From Flavobacteriales bacterium (GTDB taxonomy: Bacteria; Bacteroidota; Bacteroidia; Flavobacteriales_F; PHOS-HE28), in contig JADJVC010000006.1 in the NCBI GenBank assembly GCA_016710685.1, positions 372,001 through 436,000 of the forward strand: 64,000 nt of DNA, in the 5' to 3' direction. The notes beneath the pieces are model-generated. The model was not told the DNA's origin. It ran no database searches and saw only the letters and a list, made by a program, of their open reading frames with translations. Shown here piece after piece: positions 37,570-50,985 of the stretch; the first letter of the stretch is position 1; each line of letters begins with the position of its first letter. Both the position numbers and the translations under genes were made by a program.

Positions 37570-38871
37570 ATGGTTTTCAAGCGCTCCACAGGGTTGCTCC
37601 ATCTCGTGATCGCCTTTGGCCTGCTCCTTTCCGCCAATGGCGTATGGGCGCAGGTCGATCAGGCGCAATACGATAACGGGGAAAAGATCTTCAAGGCCAA
37701 CTGTGCCAGCTGCCACAAGCCGGACCAGGACATGACCGGTCCTGCTCTGCAGGGCGCTACAGCCCGTTGGGAAGGCAAGGGTGACGTGCATGCCTGGATC
37801 AAAAACAGCCAGGCCTACATCAAGAGCGGCAACGCCCACGCCAAAGAGGTCTTCGAAACCCACAACAAGATCATCATGCCTCCGCAGGCGGTGAGCGATG
37901 CGGACATTGATGCCATCCTGTACTTCGCGGACAATTATAAACCGAAAGGTGCGGTCAAACCCGTTGTAGCCGCCTCGACCGAAGCGCAAACATCCAATTC
38001 CAGCTGGCAGTGGCTCCTCATTGTGGGCTTGTTGCTCCTGCTGGTCCTGCTTTCTTTGGGCGGTGTGCGCACCCAACTCGTTAATGCACTCCGTGAAAAA
38101 GAAGGCCTACAGCCAGAAGCAAGCTTGACCACTTGGGGCCGTATCCGGCGCTGGGCTTTCAACAACAAGGGCTGGGCCTCGGTGGCCGTGCTGGCGTTGG
38201 TGGTCTGGGGCGCGGTGCTCACTTGGAACTTCCTGTTCAACATTGGTGTGTACGGCGGCGAAAAGGTGGCCCACTACAAACCCTCACAGCCCATCCTTTA
38301 CGATCACACGCTGCATGCCGGCAAGGACAACCTCAACATCAATTGCCAGTACTGCCACAGCGGCGCCAGCAAGAGCAAGAACGCCGGCATCCCAAGTGCC
38401 AACGTGTGCATGAATTGCCACAAAGCCGTGAGCCAAGGGCCGAAGACGGGCACCGAGGAGATCGCCAAAATTTACGCCGCCGTTGGTTGGGATCCCGCCA
38501 CCATGAGCTACACTGGCGTTGAAAAACCCATCGTTTGGAACAAGGTGCACAACCTGCCGGACCACGTCTTCTTCAGCCATGCACAACACGTGGCCGTGGG
38601 CAAGATCGAATGCCAGAAATGCCACGGCCCCGTGGATACCAAAATGGACCAAGCGGAGCAGTGGAGCCCGTTGACCATGAGCTGGTGCCTGGAGTGCCAC
38701 AACGAGACCGAAGTGAAGGTGGCCGGAAGCGACAACGGTTACTACAAAGAGATCCACCGCAGGCTTGCTCAAACCCCGATGGGGCAGCGCGAGTTGCGGA
38801 AATACCTGGAAGACGAAAAGATCACTGTGCGGGAACTGGGCGGCTGGGAATGCGCCAAGTGCCACTACTAA
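37570..38871 (+). CDS. actA: Alternative complex III subunit ActA (multihaem cytochrome c)
   Basis: 433 residues from ATG 37570. After a signal-like helix there is a mono-haem cytochrome c domain (CASCH), a membrane helix (WLLIVGLLLLLVLLSLGG), a second helix, and a five-haem part with CQYCH, CMNCH, CQKCH, CLECH and CAKCH. This six-site fusion is the Bacteroidota form of ActA. It takes part in electron transfer out of the complex towards cytochrome c oxidase. It is followed by actB at 17 bases. Earlier in-frame ATGs (37534, 37555) are possible. Confidence 0.93.
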   Translation: MVFKRSTGLLHLVIAFGLLLSANGVWAQVDQAQYDNGEKIFKANCASCHKPDQDMTGPALQGATARWEGKGDVHAWIKNSQAYIKSGNAHAKEVFETHNKIIMPPQAVSDADIDAILYFADNYKPKGAVKPVVAASTEAQTSNSSWQWLLIVGLLLLLVLLSLGGVRTQLVNALREKEGLQPEASLTTWGRIRRWAFNNKGWASVAVLALVVWGAVLTWNFLFNIGVYGGEKVAHYKPSQPILYDHTLHAGKDNLNINCQYCHSGASKSKNAGIPSANVCMNCHKAVSQGPKTGTEEIAKIYAAVGWDPATMSYTGVEKPIVWNKVHNLPDHVFFSHAQHVAVGKIECQKCHGPVDTKMDQAEQWSPLTMSWCLECHNETEVKVAGSDNGYYKEIHRRLAQTPMGQRELRKYLEDEKITVRELGGWECAKCHY

Positions 38872-38888
38872 GACCGATTGAAGCAGAG

Positions 38889-42161
<3,273 letters not shown>

Positions 42162-42176
42162 GCCAGAAGAGGCAAC

Positions 42177-43571
42177 ATGCATCAAGAAGCAGCGATACGA
42201 CCCCCGCTCATCCTGGGCCACCGCACTTACGGTGACATCACCAATGACGTGGTAGGCCCGATCGAGAATAAGGCTCCCAGAGCCTGGTACGTCCTCATTA
42301 CCATCGCAGCCATCATTGCCTCATATGGCATCGGCTGCATCCTTTACCTCATCAGCAAAGGCATCGGGGTGTGGGGCATGAACAAGACCATCAACTGGGC
42401 TTGGGACATTACCAACTTCGTGTGGTGGGTGGGTATCGGTCACGCCGGCACGCTCATTAGCGCGGTTCTGCTGCTGTTCCGACAAAAATGGCGCATGGCC
42501 GTGAACCGCTCCGCAGAAGCCATGACCATCTTCGCCGTGATGATGGCCGCCATGTTCCCCATGATCCACATGGGCCGCATGTGGCTGGCCTACTTCGTGT
42601 TCCCCCTGCCCAACCAGTTCGGTTCGCTTTGGGTGAACTTCAACTCACCGCTCCTCTGGGACGTATTCGCTATCAGCACGTATTTCAGTGTGAGCTTGGT
42701 GTACTGGTACATCGGCCTCATCCCCGACTTTGCTTCCATCCGCGACCGCGTGGTAAAAAAGTGGCAGAAAAGCCTCTACAGCGTACTTGCATTCGGCTGG
42801 ACCGGTAATGCCAAGGCTTGGCAGCGTTTTGAGGAAGTGAGCTTGGTGCTCGCCGGACTCGCAACCCCGCTGGTGTTCTCGGTACACTCGGTTGTATCCA
42901 TGGACTTCGCCACCTCGCTGGTGCCCGGTTGGCACAGTACCATCTACCCGCCGTATTTCGTTGCGGGTGCCATCTTCTCCGGGTTCGCCATGGTGCAAAC
43001 CCTGCTGCTCGTGATGCGCAAGGCCATGAAGCTCGAAGCTTACGTAACGCGCAAGCACGTGGAGTACATGAACATCGTGATCATGGTGACCGGCGGTATC
43101 GTGGCCGTGGCCTACGCCACCGAATTCTTCATGGGCTGGTACAGCGGCGTGGAATACGAGTACTACACCTACATGAGCATGGGTGCCGCAACCGGCCAGT
43201 ACAGCTGGGCGTTCTGGGCGTTGATCATCTGCAACATCCTTATTCCGGGCATGCTCTGGTTCAAAGCGGTCCGCACCAGCTTCTTCTGGGCTTGGGCCAT
43301 TTCCATCGTCATCAACGTAGGCATGTGGTTCGAGCGCTTCGACATCATCGTGCTTTGCCTGCACCGCGATTACATGCCCAGCGGCTGGACCATGTTCTAT
43401 CCGACCTGGGTGGACGTGGGGACTTTCCTCGGCACCATCGGTATCTTCTTTACGCTTTACATGCTCTTCGCACGCTACTTCCCGGTGCTGGCCTTCAACG
43501 AGTTGAAGACCATCCTGAAATCCAGCGGTGAGAGCTACAAAGGCGAGGTGCTTCCAAAATCACAGCATTGA
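42177..43571 (+). CDS. actC: Alternative complex III subunit ActC (NrfD-like membrane protein)
   Basis: 464 residues, about ten membrane segments, NrfD/PsrC family, with a quinol-binding role inferred from family structure. The N-terminus contains RPPLILGHRTYGDITNDV, typical of ActC. It is 15 bases after actB. In the known structure ActC and ActF form the two large membrane parts, and ActC carries the quinol site. Confidence 0.95.
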   Translation: MHQEAAIRPPLILGHRTYGDITNDVVGPIENKAPRAWYVLITIAAIIASYGIGCILYLISKGIGVWGMNKTINWAWDITNFVWWVGIGHAGTLISAVLLLFRQKWRMAVNRSAEAMTIFAVMMAAMFPMIHMGRMWLAYFVFPLPNQFGSLWVNFNSPLLWDVFAISTYFSVSLVYWYIGLIPDFASIRDRVVKKWQKSLYSVLAFGWTGNAKAWQRFEEVSLVLAGLATPLVFSVHSVVSMDFATSLVPGWHSTIYPPYFVAGAIFSGFAMVQTLLLVMRKAMKLEAYVTRKHVEYMNIVIMVTGGIVAVAYATEFFMGWYSGVEYEYYTYMSMGAATGQYSWAFWALIICNILIPGMLWFKAVRTSFFWAWAISIVINVGMWFERFDIIVLCLHRDYMPSGWTMFYPTWVDVGTFLGTIGIFFTLYMLFARYFPVLAFNELKTILKSSGESYKGEVLPKSQH

Positions 43572-43576
43572 TCGGC

Positions 43577-44110
43577 ATGTCCAACAAAGTGATCTACGCG
43601 GTCTACGAGGACCCAGAACTGCTGAAGGATGCAGCGCGCAAGCTGGTTTCCGCCGGCGTGAAGGTACGCGACGTATTCAGCCCGTTCCCCGTCCACGGCC
43701 TGGACCCCATCATCGGCCTCAAGCGCACGCGCTTGGCCATCGTATCCTTCATGTTCGGTTGCTTCGGCCTGTCACTGGCGCTCTTGGGCACCTACTACAT
43801 GATGATCTACGATTGGCCCATGAACATCGGTGGCAAGCCGAACGGGTTCTACTACCAGAACATCACCGCCTTCGTTCCCGTGTTGTTCGAGTTCACCGTG
43901 CTGAATGCCGCGCACGGCATGGCGATCACCTACTTGATCCGCAATAAAACACTCCCCGGCATGAAAGGCCGCAACCCGGACCCACGCAGCACCGACGACA
44001 AGTTCGTGATGGAGTTGCGCACCGCGGATAATCACGCCCATAGCGGCGATTCACTCACCGGCATGCTGCGTGATACCGCCGTGCTGGAGATCAACGAACG
44101 CCAATGCTGA
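43577..44110 (+). CDS. actD: Alternative complex III subunit ActD (DUF3341)
   Basis: 177 residues with two membrane helices (IVSFMFGCFGLSLALLGTYY and ITAFVPVLFEFTVLNAAHGM) and an N-terminal soluble part, KVIYAVYEDPELLKDAARKL. This is the DUF3341 subunit of the complex, with a structural role. It overlaps actE by seven bases. Confidence 0.93.
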   Translation: MSNKVIYAVYEDPELLKDAARKLVSAGVKVRDVFSPFPVHGLDPIIGLKRTRLAIVSFMFGCFGLSLALLGTYYMMIYDWPMNIGGKPNGFYYQNITAFVPVLFEFTVLNAAHGMAITYLIRNKTLPGMKGRNPDPRSTDDKFVMELRTADNHAHSGDSLTGMLRDTAVLEINERQC

Positions 44111-44805
44111 ACACCATGCGCAACCCCATCGGCATGCTGCCAGCGGGCCTTTTGCTCGTGCTGGTCGCATCCAGCTGCAACAACAAAAAGGACAGCCCCG
44201 GCTTGGAGTACATGCCGGACATGTACCGTGGCCCCGCCATCGAGGCTTACGTGGATTATGGCCAGGACCCGTACTACTTCGGCGACAGCTTAGCCGAGGC
44301 CCAGCGCGGAACGCCCAGCGCCCGCTTACCGGTAGCTGGCACCATTCCCTTCGCGGATAAAGAAGAGGATGCCGCCTACAATTTCCCATATCCCTACCCC
44401 AATACGCCCGAAGGCTACGAGGAGGCTGGGTTGAATCTGCACAACCCCATTCCCATGACCACCGCCAGCGTTGAGCAGGGAAAGGCCTTGTACGAAATAT
44501 TCTGCATGCACTGTCACGGAGCAACCGGGAAAGGCGACGGCGGCGTTGTGGCCAAAGGCGGCTACCCGCCCCCTCCAGCCTACGACAGCCCTCAACTGAA
44601 AGACTTGCCAGAAGGAAAGATGTTCCATTCCCTCACCTTCGGGAAGAACATCGCCATGGGGCCTCACGCCAGCCAGCTCAATCACCAGGAACGGTGGCTG
44701 ATAATCGAATACGTGAAGTATCTGCAGCATGACGGCAAGATGCCCGGAGAGGCTACAGCCGCAGCAACCACAGACAGCACCGCGACAGCGCCCGCAGCGC
44801 AGTGA
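44104..44805 (+). CDS. actE: Alternative complex III subunit ActE (mono-haem cytochrome c lipoprotein)
   Basis: 233 residues. Lipoprotein signal with lipobox VASSC, then a single haem site CMHCH in the YEIFCMHCHGATGKGDG motif, with axial Met probable later. It is a lipid-anchored cytochrome c that passes electrons on. The start overlaps actD; ATG 44116 is an alternative that keeps the lipobox. Confidence 0.93.
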   Translation: MLNTMRNPIGMLPAGLLLVLVASSCNNKKDSPGLEYMPDMYRGPAIEAYVDYGQDPYYFGDSLAEAQRGTPSARLPVAGTIPFADKEEDAAYNFPYPYPNTPEGYEEAGLNLHNPIPMTTASVEQGKALYEIFCMHCHGATGKGDGGVVAKGGYPPPPAYDSPQLKDLPEGKMFHSLTFGKNIAMGPHASQLNHQERWLIIEYVKYLQHDGKMPGEATAAATTDSTATAPAAQ

Positions 44806-44821
44806 ACAACAGCAACAACCG

Positions 44822-46030
44822 ATGAATTTCACCATTAGCAAACGCGCCGGCACCACAAGCCTCGTTCTGTTGGCCGTGGGCATCGTGCTGGCCGTGATCG
44901 GCGTGATCGGCGACCATACCGACCACCACCAGTACAGCTGGGCCGCATTCTATGCCAATGCCCTTTTCTTCTTCTTTATCGCCTTGGGCACGCTCTTCTT
45001 CTACGCCCTGAACAACATCACCGAAACGGCATGGACCGTGCTGGTGCGACGCGTGTATGAGGCTATTTTCTCATATGTGCCGCTGGGTGCCATGTTGGTA
45101 CTCGTCGCGCTGGTCGCTGGTTCCCTCGGATTGAACCACATTTGGCCTTGGATGGACGGCCGCACGTTGGACACGACGGATGTCAACCACTACGACGCGC
45201 ACATCGCCTTGTTGAGCCCTTACCTCAACCTGCCTTTCTTCTGGGTACGTGCCGTGCTGTTCATGGGCACCTTCATCTACTTCGCCCGTTGGTTCCGCGC
45301 ACAAAGCTTGCGTATGGACCAAGTGGGCAGCGATGGCCTGTTGAAGGAACATTTGACGATGTACAACCGCAGCATCGGCTTCATGGTGCTCTTCGCGTTC
45401 TTTAGTTCCGTTCTCGCTTGGGATTGGATCATGAGCATCGATGTCCATTGGAAAAGCGCCCTCTTCGGTTGGTACGTATTTGCCGGCATGTGGATCGGGG
45501 GCATGGTGACCGCCGTGATCATTGTACTTTACCTGAAGGGCAAAGGCTATCTCCCGCAAGTGAACGGCAGCCACATCCAGGACATGGGCAAGTGGGTATT
45601 TGCCGTAAGCTTCCTGTGGAGCTACCTCTACTTCGCGCAGTTCCTGCTCACTTGGTACGCCAACATTCCTGAAGAAGGCACGTACTTCAAAGTGCGCATC
45701 GACCACCACTCCTGGCTGGTGTGGGGCATGTACTTCATCAACTTCGCATTGCCCATGGTGTTGTTGATGAGCCGCGACACCAAGCGCAATCCCAAGTTCC
45801 TCATCGGTGTGGGAGCGATCATCTTTATCGGCCATTGGCTGGATATGATACAGATGATCATGCCCGGTTCCTTAGGCCATCATTTCGAATGCGTGGGGAT
45901 GGTGGAGATCGGCTTCTTCATCGCCTTCCTTGGCCTGTTCATCCGTACGGTGCTCGGTGCCCTCGCCAAAGCCCCGCTCACCGTTGTCCATCACCCCTTC
46001 CTGGAGGAAAGTGTTCACCACCAGATCTGA
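44822..46030 (+). CDS. actF: Alternative complex III subunit ActF (membrane protein)
   Basis: 402 residues, about ten membrane helices, related to NrfD/ActC. Contains FHHYSWA-type helix starts, such as DHHQYSWAAFYANAL, and YSIDVHWKSALFG-like text (MSIDVHWKSALFGWYVF). It is probably the proton-channel-like membrane subunit, paired with ActC. The frame is open from 44729, within actE, but MNFTISKRAGTT at 44822 is preferred. It is followed by coxB after 33 bases. Confidence 0.92.
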   Translation: MNFTISKRAGTTSLVLLAVGIVLAVIGVIGDHTDHHQYSWAAFYANALFFFFIALGTLFFYALNNITETAWTVLVRRVYEAIFSYVPLGAMLVLVALVAGSLGLNHIWPWMDGRTLDTTDVNHYDAHIALLSPYLNLPFFWVRAVLFMGTFIYFARWFRAQSLRMDQVGSDGLLKEHLTMYNRSIGFMVLFAFFSSVLAWDWIMSIDVHWKSALFGWYVFAGMWIGGMVTAVIIVLYLKGKGYLPQVNGSHIQDMGKWVFAVSFLWSYLYFAQFLLTWYANIPEEGTYFKVRIDHHSWLVWGMYFINFALPMVLLMSRDTKRNPKFLIGVGAIIFIGHWLDMIQMIMPGSLGHHFECVGMVEIGFFIAFLGLFIRTVLGALAKAPLTVVHHPFLEESVHHQI

Positions 46031-46063
46031 TAATGGCCACCGGCCCTTCCATAACCGAATAGC

Positions 46064-47332
46064 ATGACGACGTTGTTGATCTTCGCGGTGATCGTTTTGG
46101 CCTTCCTGGTGGTAATGCGCCTCCACAGGGTGTCCGACCTTGCCGCCGCCTTGCGCGGAGAGCGCGAGGAACTCATTCCCGAAAAGGACAACCGCACCAG
46201 TGGCCGCTTGATGTGGGTGATCGGTGCCATCTACCTGGTATTCTTCACCTGGGTCCCCATACACTTCAAATCCGTGTTCCTGCCGCCGCCCGCCAGTACA
46301 CAGGGCGTGTGGATCGACGCGATGTACCACTTCAATTGGATCATGTTGGGCATCGTGTTCTATGCCACTAACATCGCGCTGTTCTATTTCTCCGGCAAGT
46401 ATTTCCACCGGCCCGGTAAAAAAGCTTTCTGGTATCCGCACAACAACAGACTGGAATTGTTGTGGACGGCGATCCCTGCCATGGTGCTCATCGTCGTGAT
46501 CATCTACGGACTCTCCGTTTGGAACAAGATCACTGCCGCTCCCGCCCCTGGCACCATGGCGGTGGAAGTGTATGCCAAACAGTTTGACTGGACCATCCGT
46601 TATCCGGGTAAGGACAAGCAACTCGGTGCTACCGATTTCCGACTGATCAATGGCGATAACCCATTGGGTATCGTTACCGGCAATTCCGTGAAAACGCGCT
46701 TGGCCGAGCTGCAGGCAGATCTGGAAAAGGCCGAAGCCGACCTCGTTGCACAAGCCGAGGTCCAACCGCAGGATCAACTGGCGAAAATGGAAGAACACAT
46801 CAGCCACATCCGCCGACAGCGCGAAGGCATAATGAACTTGGAGACCCTTATGAAGGAGGATATTGCGGTGAACGGTGGGAACAGCACCTACCTGCATGGC
46901 GCGGACGATCAGGTCACCAAGGAGTTCCACCTGCCACAGAACGTGGACGTGGAGCTGCTGATCCGCAGCCAGGACGTGATCCACAGCGCTTACCTGCCGC
47001 ACATGCGCGCACAGATGAACGCCGTGCCCGGCATGGTTACGCGCATTCACTTAGTGCCCACCATTACCACGGACAGCATGCGGGAGGTGACCAACAACCC
47101 CGAATTTGATTATATCCTGCTCTGCAATAAGGTGTGCGGTATTTCGCACTACAACATGCAGATGCCACTCACCGTGGAAAAGCCGGGTGCTTTCAAAGTG
47201 TGGACCATCCTGTTGCCGACATTCGAAAACAGGGCAAAAGCCGATGAACCCGCACCGGCGGACACTGTGAAAACCCAAGTGGCGGCGGAAGCCAAGGCGG
47301 ATTCCACCACGACCGAAATGAAACAGCATTGA
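46064..47332 (+). CDS. coxB: Cytochrome c oxidase subunit II
   Basis: 422 residues. Two or three N-terminal membrane helices are followed by the cupredoxin domain. The CuA site reads CNKVCGISHYNM, with the first His in IRSQDVIHSAY. A coiled-coil-rich insertion (about 205-260, rich in Glu, Gln and Lys) splits the cupredoxin domain, a feature I know from other Flavobacteriia. It receives electrons from cytochrome c or directly from the act complex. The C-terminal tail is rich in Ala and charged residues. coxA starts one base after its stop. Confidence 0.95.
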   Translation: MTTLLIFAVIVLAFLVVMRLHRVSDLAAALRGEREELIPEKDNRTSGRLMWVIGAIYLVFFTWVPIHFKSVFLPPPASTQGVWIDAMYHFNWIMLGIVFYATNIALFYFSGKYFHRPGKKAFWYPHNNRLELLWTAIPAMVLIVVIIYGLSVWNKITAAPAPGTMAVEVYAKQFDWTIRYPGKDKQLGATDFRLINGDNPLGIVTGNSVKTRLAELQADLEKAEADLVAQAEVQPQDQLAKMEEHISHIRRQREGIMNLETLMKEDIAVNGGNSTYLHGADDQVTKEFHLPQNVDVELLIRSQDVIHSAYLPHMRAQMNAVPGMVTRIHLVPTITTDSMREVTNNPEFDYILLCNKVCGISHYNMQMPLTVEKPGAFKVWTILLPTFENRAKADEPAPADTVKTQVAAEAKADSTTTEMKQH

Positions 47333-47333
47333 C

Positions 47334-49138
47334 ATGAGCGCCGTAGCCAATACGCAGGCGGCCCATAGCGGCCAGCACCACGCGGACCTCCACCACCATA
47401 AGGAGAGCTTTATCTCCAAGTACATCTTCTCGCACGATCACAAGATGATCAGCAAGCAGTTCCTCATAACTGCTATCGTGATGGCCTGGGTGGCCATGAT
47501 CATGTCCGTGATCTTCCGCCTCCAGATCGCATGGCCCGGTGAGAGTTTCGCCTTCACCCATTTCTTCCTCGGCGAAAAATGGGCACCCGGTGGTGTGCTC
47601 AGTTCCAGCATGTACCTCGCCTTGGTCACCATCCACGGCACCATCATGGTGTTCTTTGTGCTTACCGGTGGACTTTCCGGAACGTTCAGTAACCTGCTCA
47701 TACCTTATCAAGTGGGTGCGCGGGACATGGCCAGCGGCTTCATTAACATGCTGTCCTTCTGGTTCTTTTTGGCCGCTTCGATCATCATGCTTTCTTCCCT
47801 GTTCGTTGAGAGCGGTCCCGCTTCCGGTGGCTGGACAGTGTATCCCCCGTTGAGCGCGTTGCCACAGGCCATTCCTGGCTCCGGCACCGGTATGACGCTT
47901 TGGCTCTTTAGCATGGTGCTGTTCGTGGCGGGTTCGCTCATGGGCAGCCTCAACTACATCGTTACCATCATGAACCTGCGGACCAAGGGCATGAAGATGA
48001 CGCGTTTGCCGCTCACCATCTGGGCGTTCCTGCTTACCGCCATACTTGGCGTGCTCGCCTTCCCTGTTCTGGTAAGTGCCGTGGCACTGCTGATCATGGA
48101 CCGCATGATGGGCACCAGCTTTTACCTCAGCGAGATCCATATCGCAGGAGAAGCACTGGACCACATGGGCGGCAGCCCGATCCTGTACCAGCACTTGTTC
48201 TGGTTCTTGGGCCACCCCGAAGTGTATATCGTTATCCTGCCCGCCTTCGGCATCAGCTCCGAGGTGATCTCCACCATGAGCCGCAAGCCCATCTTCGGCT
48301 ACCGTGCCATGATCGGCTCCCTCATGGCGATCTCCTTCCTGAGCTTCATCGTGTGGGCACACCACATGTTCATTTCCGGCATGAACCCCTTCCTCGGAAG
48401 CGTGTTCGTGTTCACCACCGTATTGATCGCCATTCCCAGTGCGGTGAAGGTGTTCAACTACATCACCACGCTGTGGCGCGGTAACATCATCTTCAGCCCC
48501 GCCATGCTCTTCAGCATCGGCATGGTGTCCACGTTCATCGCCGGTGGTCTTACGGGCATCATTCTCGCCAACAGCGCGCTGGATATCCAAGTACACGACA
48601 CCTATTTCGTGATCGCCCACTTCCACATGGTGATGGGCGTTAGCGCCATCTTCGCCATGTTCGCCGGCATTTACCACTGGTTCCCCAAGATGTATGGCCG
48701 TATGATGAGCACCAAACTCGGCTATCTGCACTTCTGGGTCACCTTTATCTGTGCCTACGGCGTTTTCATCCCCATGCACTATGTGGGCTTGGCCGGCGGA
48801 CCCCGCCGCTACTACAACTACACGGAGTTCCCCATGTTCAACGGCGGCGTGGCGGACCTCAACGTGATCATCAGCATTTTCGCCATTATCGGTGCCACGG
48901 CGCAGATCCTGTTCACCTACAACTTCTTCCGCAGCATTTTCAGTGGACAGAAAGCCGTGCAGAACCCTTGGCACGCCAATACCCTGGAGTGGACCACCCC
49001 GTGGAGCATATCCATGGCAACTGGCCTGGTGCGATCCCTACCGTTTACCGTTGGCCTTACGATTACAGCAAGCCCGGTAAGCTGGAAGACTACGTGCCCC
49101 AGAACGTGCCCTTGGAAGACGGCGAAGAGGAGCATTAA
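47334..49138 (+). CDS. coxA: Cytochrome c oxidase subunit I, 3' end shifted
   Basis: Inferred 602 residues with twelve membrane helices. Haem and copper ligands include LGHPEVYI (CuB and the Tyr-His link) and HDTYFVIAHFHMV (haem a3 and a). A one-base loss at about 49000 breaks the last 45 codons: adding one G restores EWTTPVEHIHGNWPGAIP, then YDYSKPGKLEDYV and a stop at 49136-49138. As it stands the frame runs on and fuses with the next gene to 49817. It ends the act-cox operon; coxC-type genes are not next to it. Confidence 0.95.
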
Positions 49139-49159
49139 ACAACGACGGAACTTGATGGG

Positions 49160-49187
49160 AATGTCCGCACTTTTGTGCGGACATTTT
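49160..49187 (+). terminator. Rho-independent terminator of act-cox operon
   Basis: AATGTCCGCAC and its complement, loop TTTT, then TT. It lies 21 bases after the restored coxA stop and before the next gene. Confidence 0.7.
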
Positions 49188-49202
49188 CGTTTGTACCCAC
49201 CC

Positions 49203-49817
49203 ATGCGGCCGGCACTGATAGTCTTCATGCTTTGCTGGTTGCCCGCAAAGGCGCAACTGCTGGACAGCCTTGCGTTGTTCGCGGAACAAACACCACGCTT
49301 CGTGCTGAAGCTGGATTCACGCGGTTCTTTCATCAGCAACAGCAACGTTTCCATCATGGGCGTGAAAGCCGGGCTGGAATACGCGGGCCGTTTCCAGTAC
49401 GGTTTGGGATACAGCTTCCTTTGGTCGCCGGTGGAAAAGCCACGCACCGTGGACGGCGTGGCCGCGGTGTCTACAACGTTGCGCTTGGGCTACTTCACGC
49501 CGTACGTGGAGTATGCATTCTACCAGCGTGGGCCGTGGGAAGCACGGATCCCCGTTCAGTTCGGCATCGGTTCGGGCTCTCTGGTCTATCGTGATGCGAA
49601 GGATCGGAAGCAACGCACCGCACGGTCGTTCCTACTGCTCTACGAACCGTCCATGACCATCCAATACCGCTTCCTGAAATACTTCGGCGCCAATGCGGGC
49701 TGGGGCTACAGACTTTTGTTGGTGCGTACCGGACTCGATGAACGTCTTTCCGCCCCAACGTATGTGCTGGGTTTGAAGGTGTTTTTTGGTGATCTGTGGA
49801 AAGACTTGAACAAGTGA
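49203..49817 (+). CDS. Exported hypothetical protein, beta-barrel-like
   Basis: 204 residues with a signal peptide MRPALIVFMLCWLPAKAQ. The mature part has alternating strands with many aromatic residues (FQYGLGYSFLWSPVE, LGYFTPYVEYAFYQRGPW), which suggests a small outer-membrane beta-barrel. It appears fused to coxA only because of the coxA frameshift; the terminator and the signal peptide indicate a separate gene. Function unknown. Confidence 0.75.
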   Translation: MRPALIVFMLCWLPAKAQLLDSLALFAEQTPRFVLKLDSRGSFISNSNVSIMGVKAGLEYAGRFQYGLGYSFLWSPVEKPRTVDGVAAVSTTLRLGYFTPYVEYAFYQRGPWEARIPVQFGIGSGSLVYRDAKDRKQRTARSFLLLYEPSMTIQYRFLKYFGANAGWGYRLLLVRTGLDERLSAPTYVLGLKVFFGDLWKDLNK

Positions 49818-49900
49818 GCGGAAAGAGGACCGAAGTGTAACGGACCGCGCTCTTGTCAAACCGTCCCGTACAACACCCGCATTCTTACCTTTACCACCGC

Positions 49901-50929
49901 ATGCCAGAACCCTTCGACGTCCGTCAGGAACAGCGCTCCGCCTCGGACAAGGAGTTGGAGCAGGTGCTGCGTCCCCGCCGCTTTGAGGAGTTCGCCGGCC
50001 AGCGTACCGTTACGGACAACCTCAAGGTGTTCGTGCAGGCCGCCAAAATGCGCGAGGAGGCCTTGGACCACGTGCTGTTGCACGGCCCGCCCGGATTGGG
50101 GAAAACCACGTTGGCAGGCATCATTGCGCAGGAAATGGGCGTAAGCATGCGCATCACCAGCGGACCGGTGCTCGACAAGCCCGCTGATCTCGCGGGCTTG
50201 CTCACGAACCTGGAGCCGAACGACCTGCTCTTCATTGATGAGATCCATCGCCTCAGTCCCATTGTGGAAGAGTACTTGTACAGCGCCATGGAGGATTACC
50301 GGATCGACCTGGTGATCGATGCCGGTCCCAATGCACGTACAGTACAGATCAACCTCAATCCCTTCACCTTGGTGGGGGCCACCACCCGTAGCGGCCTGCT
50401 TACTGCGCCCCTGCGCGCGCGCTTCGGCATCAACAGCCGCTTGAATTATTATGATGCGGACACGTTGACCGGTATCGTGAAACGCTCTGCCGGACTGCTG
50501 AACGTGCCCATCGTGGCCGAAGCCGCACACGAGATCGCCCGCCGCAGCCGTGGCACTCCGCGCATTGCCAATGCGCTCCTGCGCCGCGTGCGTGATTTTG
50601 CACAGATCCAAGGCGACGGCACCATCGACATGGCCATCGCCAAGCACGCCCTGAAGGCGCTCAACGTGGACGCCCATGGCCTGGACGAAATGGACAACCG
50701 CATCCTGCTCTGCATCATTGAAAAATTCGCTGGCGGGCCAGTGGGCCTTAATACGGTGGCCACAGCCGTGGGTGAGGAAAGCGGCACCATCGAAGAGGTT
50801 TACGAACCTTTCCTGATCATGGAGGGTTACATCATGCGGACCCCGCGCGGAAGACAGGCCACCGAACGTGCCTTTAAACACTTGGGAAAGGTACCCACCG
50901 CCAAACCCGGAACCTTGTTCGGGGAGTGA
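49901..50929 (+). CDS. ruvB: Holliday junction branch migration helicase RuvB
   Basis: 342 residues. Walker [10 protein letters not shown] is at about 62-70, Walker B DEIHRL near 113, and sensor [13 protein letters not shown] near 165. The C-terminal winged-helix domain begins near 270 and ends RTPRGR. With RuvA and RuvC it moves Holliday junctions; ruvA is 12 kb away at 63245. The in-frame extension before ATG 49901 is not protein-like. Confidence 0.97.
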   Translation: MPEPFDVRQEQRSASDKELEQVLRPRRFEEFAGQRTVTDNLKVFVQAAKMREEALDHVLLHGPPGLGKTTLAGIIAQEMGVSMRITSGPVLDKPADLAGLLTNLEPNDLLFIDEIHRLSPIVEEYLYSAMEDYRIDLVIDAGPNARTVQINLNPFTLVGATTRSGLLTAPLRARFGINSRLNYYDADTLTGIVKRSAGLLNVPIVAEAAHEIARRSRGTPRIANALLRRVRDFAQIQGDGTIDMAIAKHALKALNVDAHGLDEMDNRILLCIIEKFAGGPVGLNTVATAVGEESGTIEEVYEPFLIMEGYIMRTPRGRQATERAFKHLGKVPTAKPGTLFGE

Positions 50930-50985
50930 CCTGCCCCGGTGTTCCATTGCTTGGCGGAACACGATAACGGAGCGTTGCATTTACC

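Noticed and set aside
45872..47050. 392-aa minus-strand ORF opposite coxB
   Set aside because: Antisense shadow; the plus strand has a coherent CuA protein.
47193..48974. 593-aa minus-strand ORF opposite coxA/coxB
   Set aside because: Antisense shadow of the cytochrome oxidase genes, with no domain and a His/Glu/Gly-rich composition.
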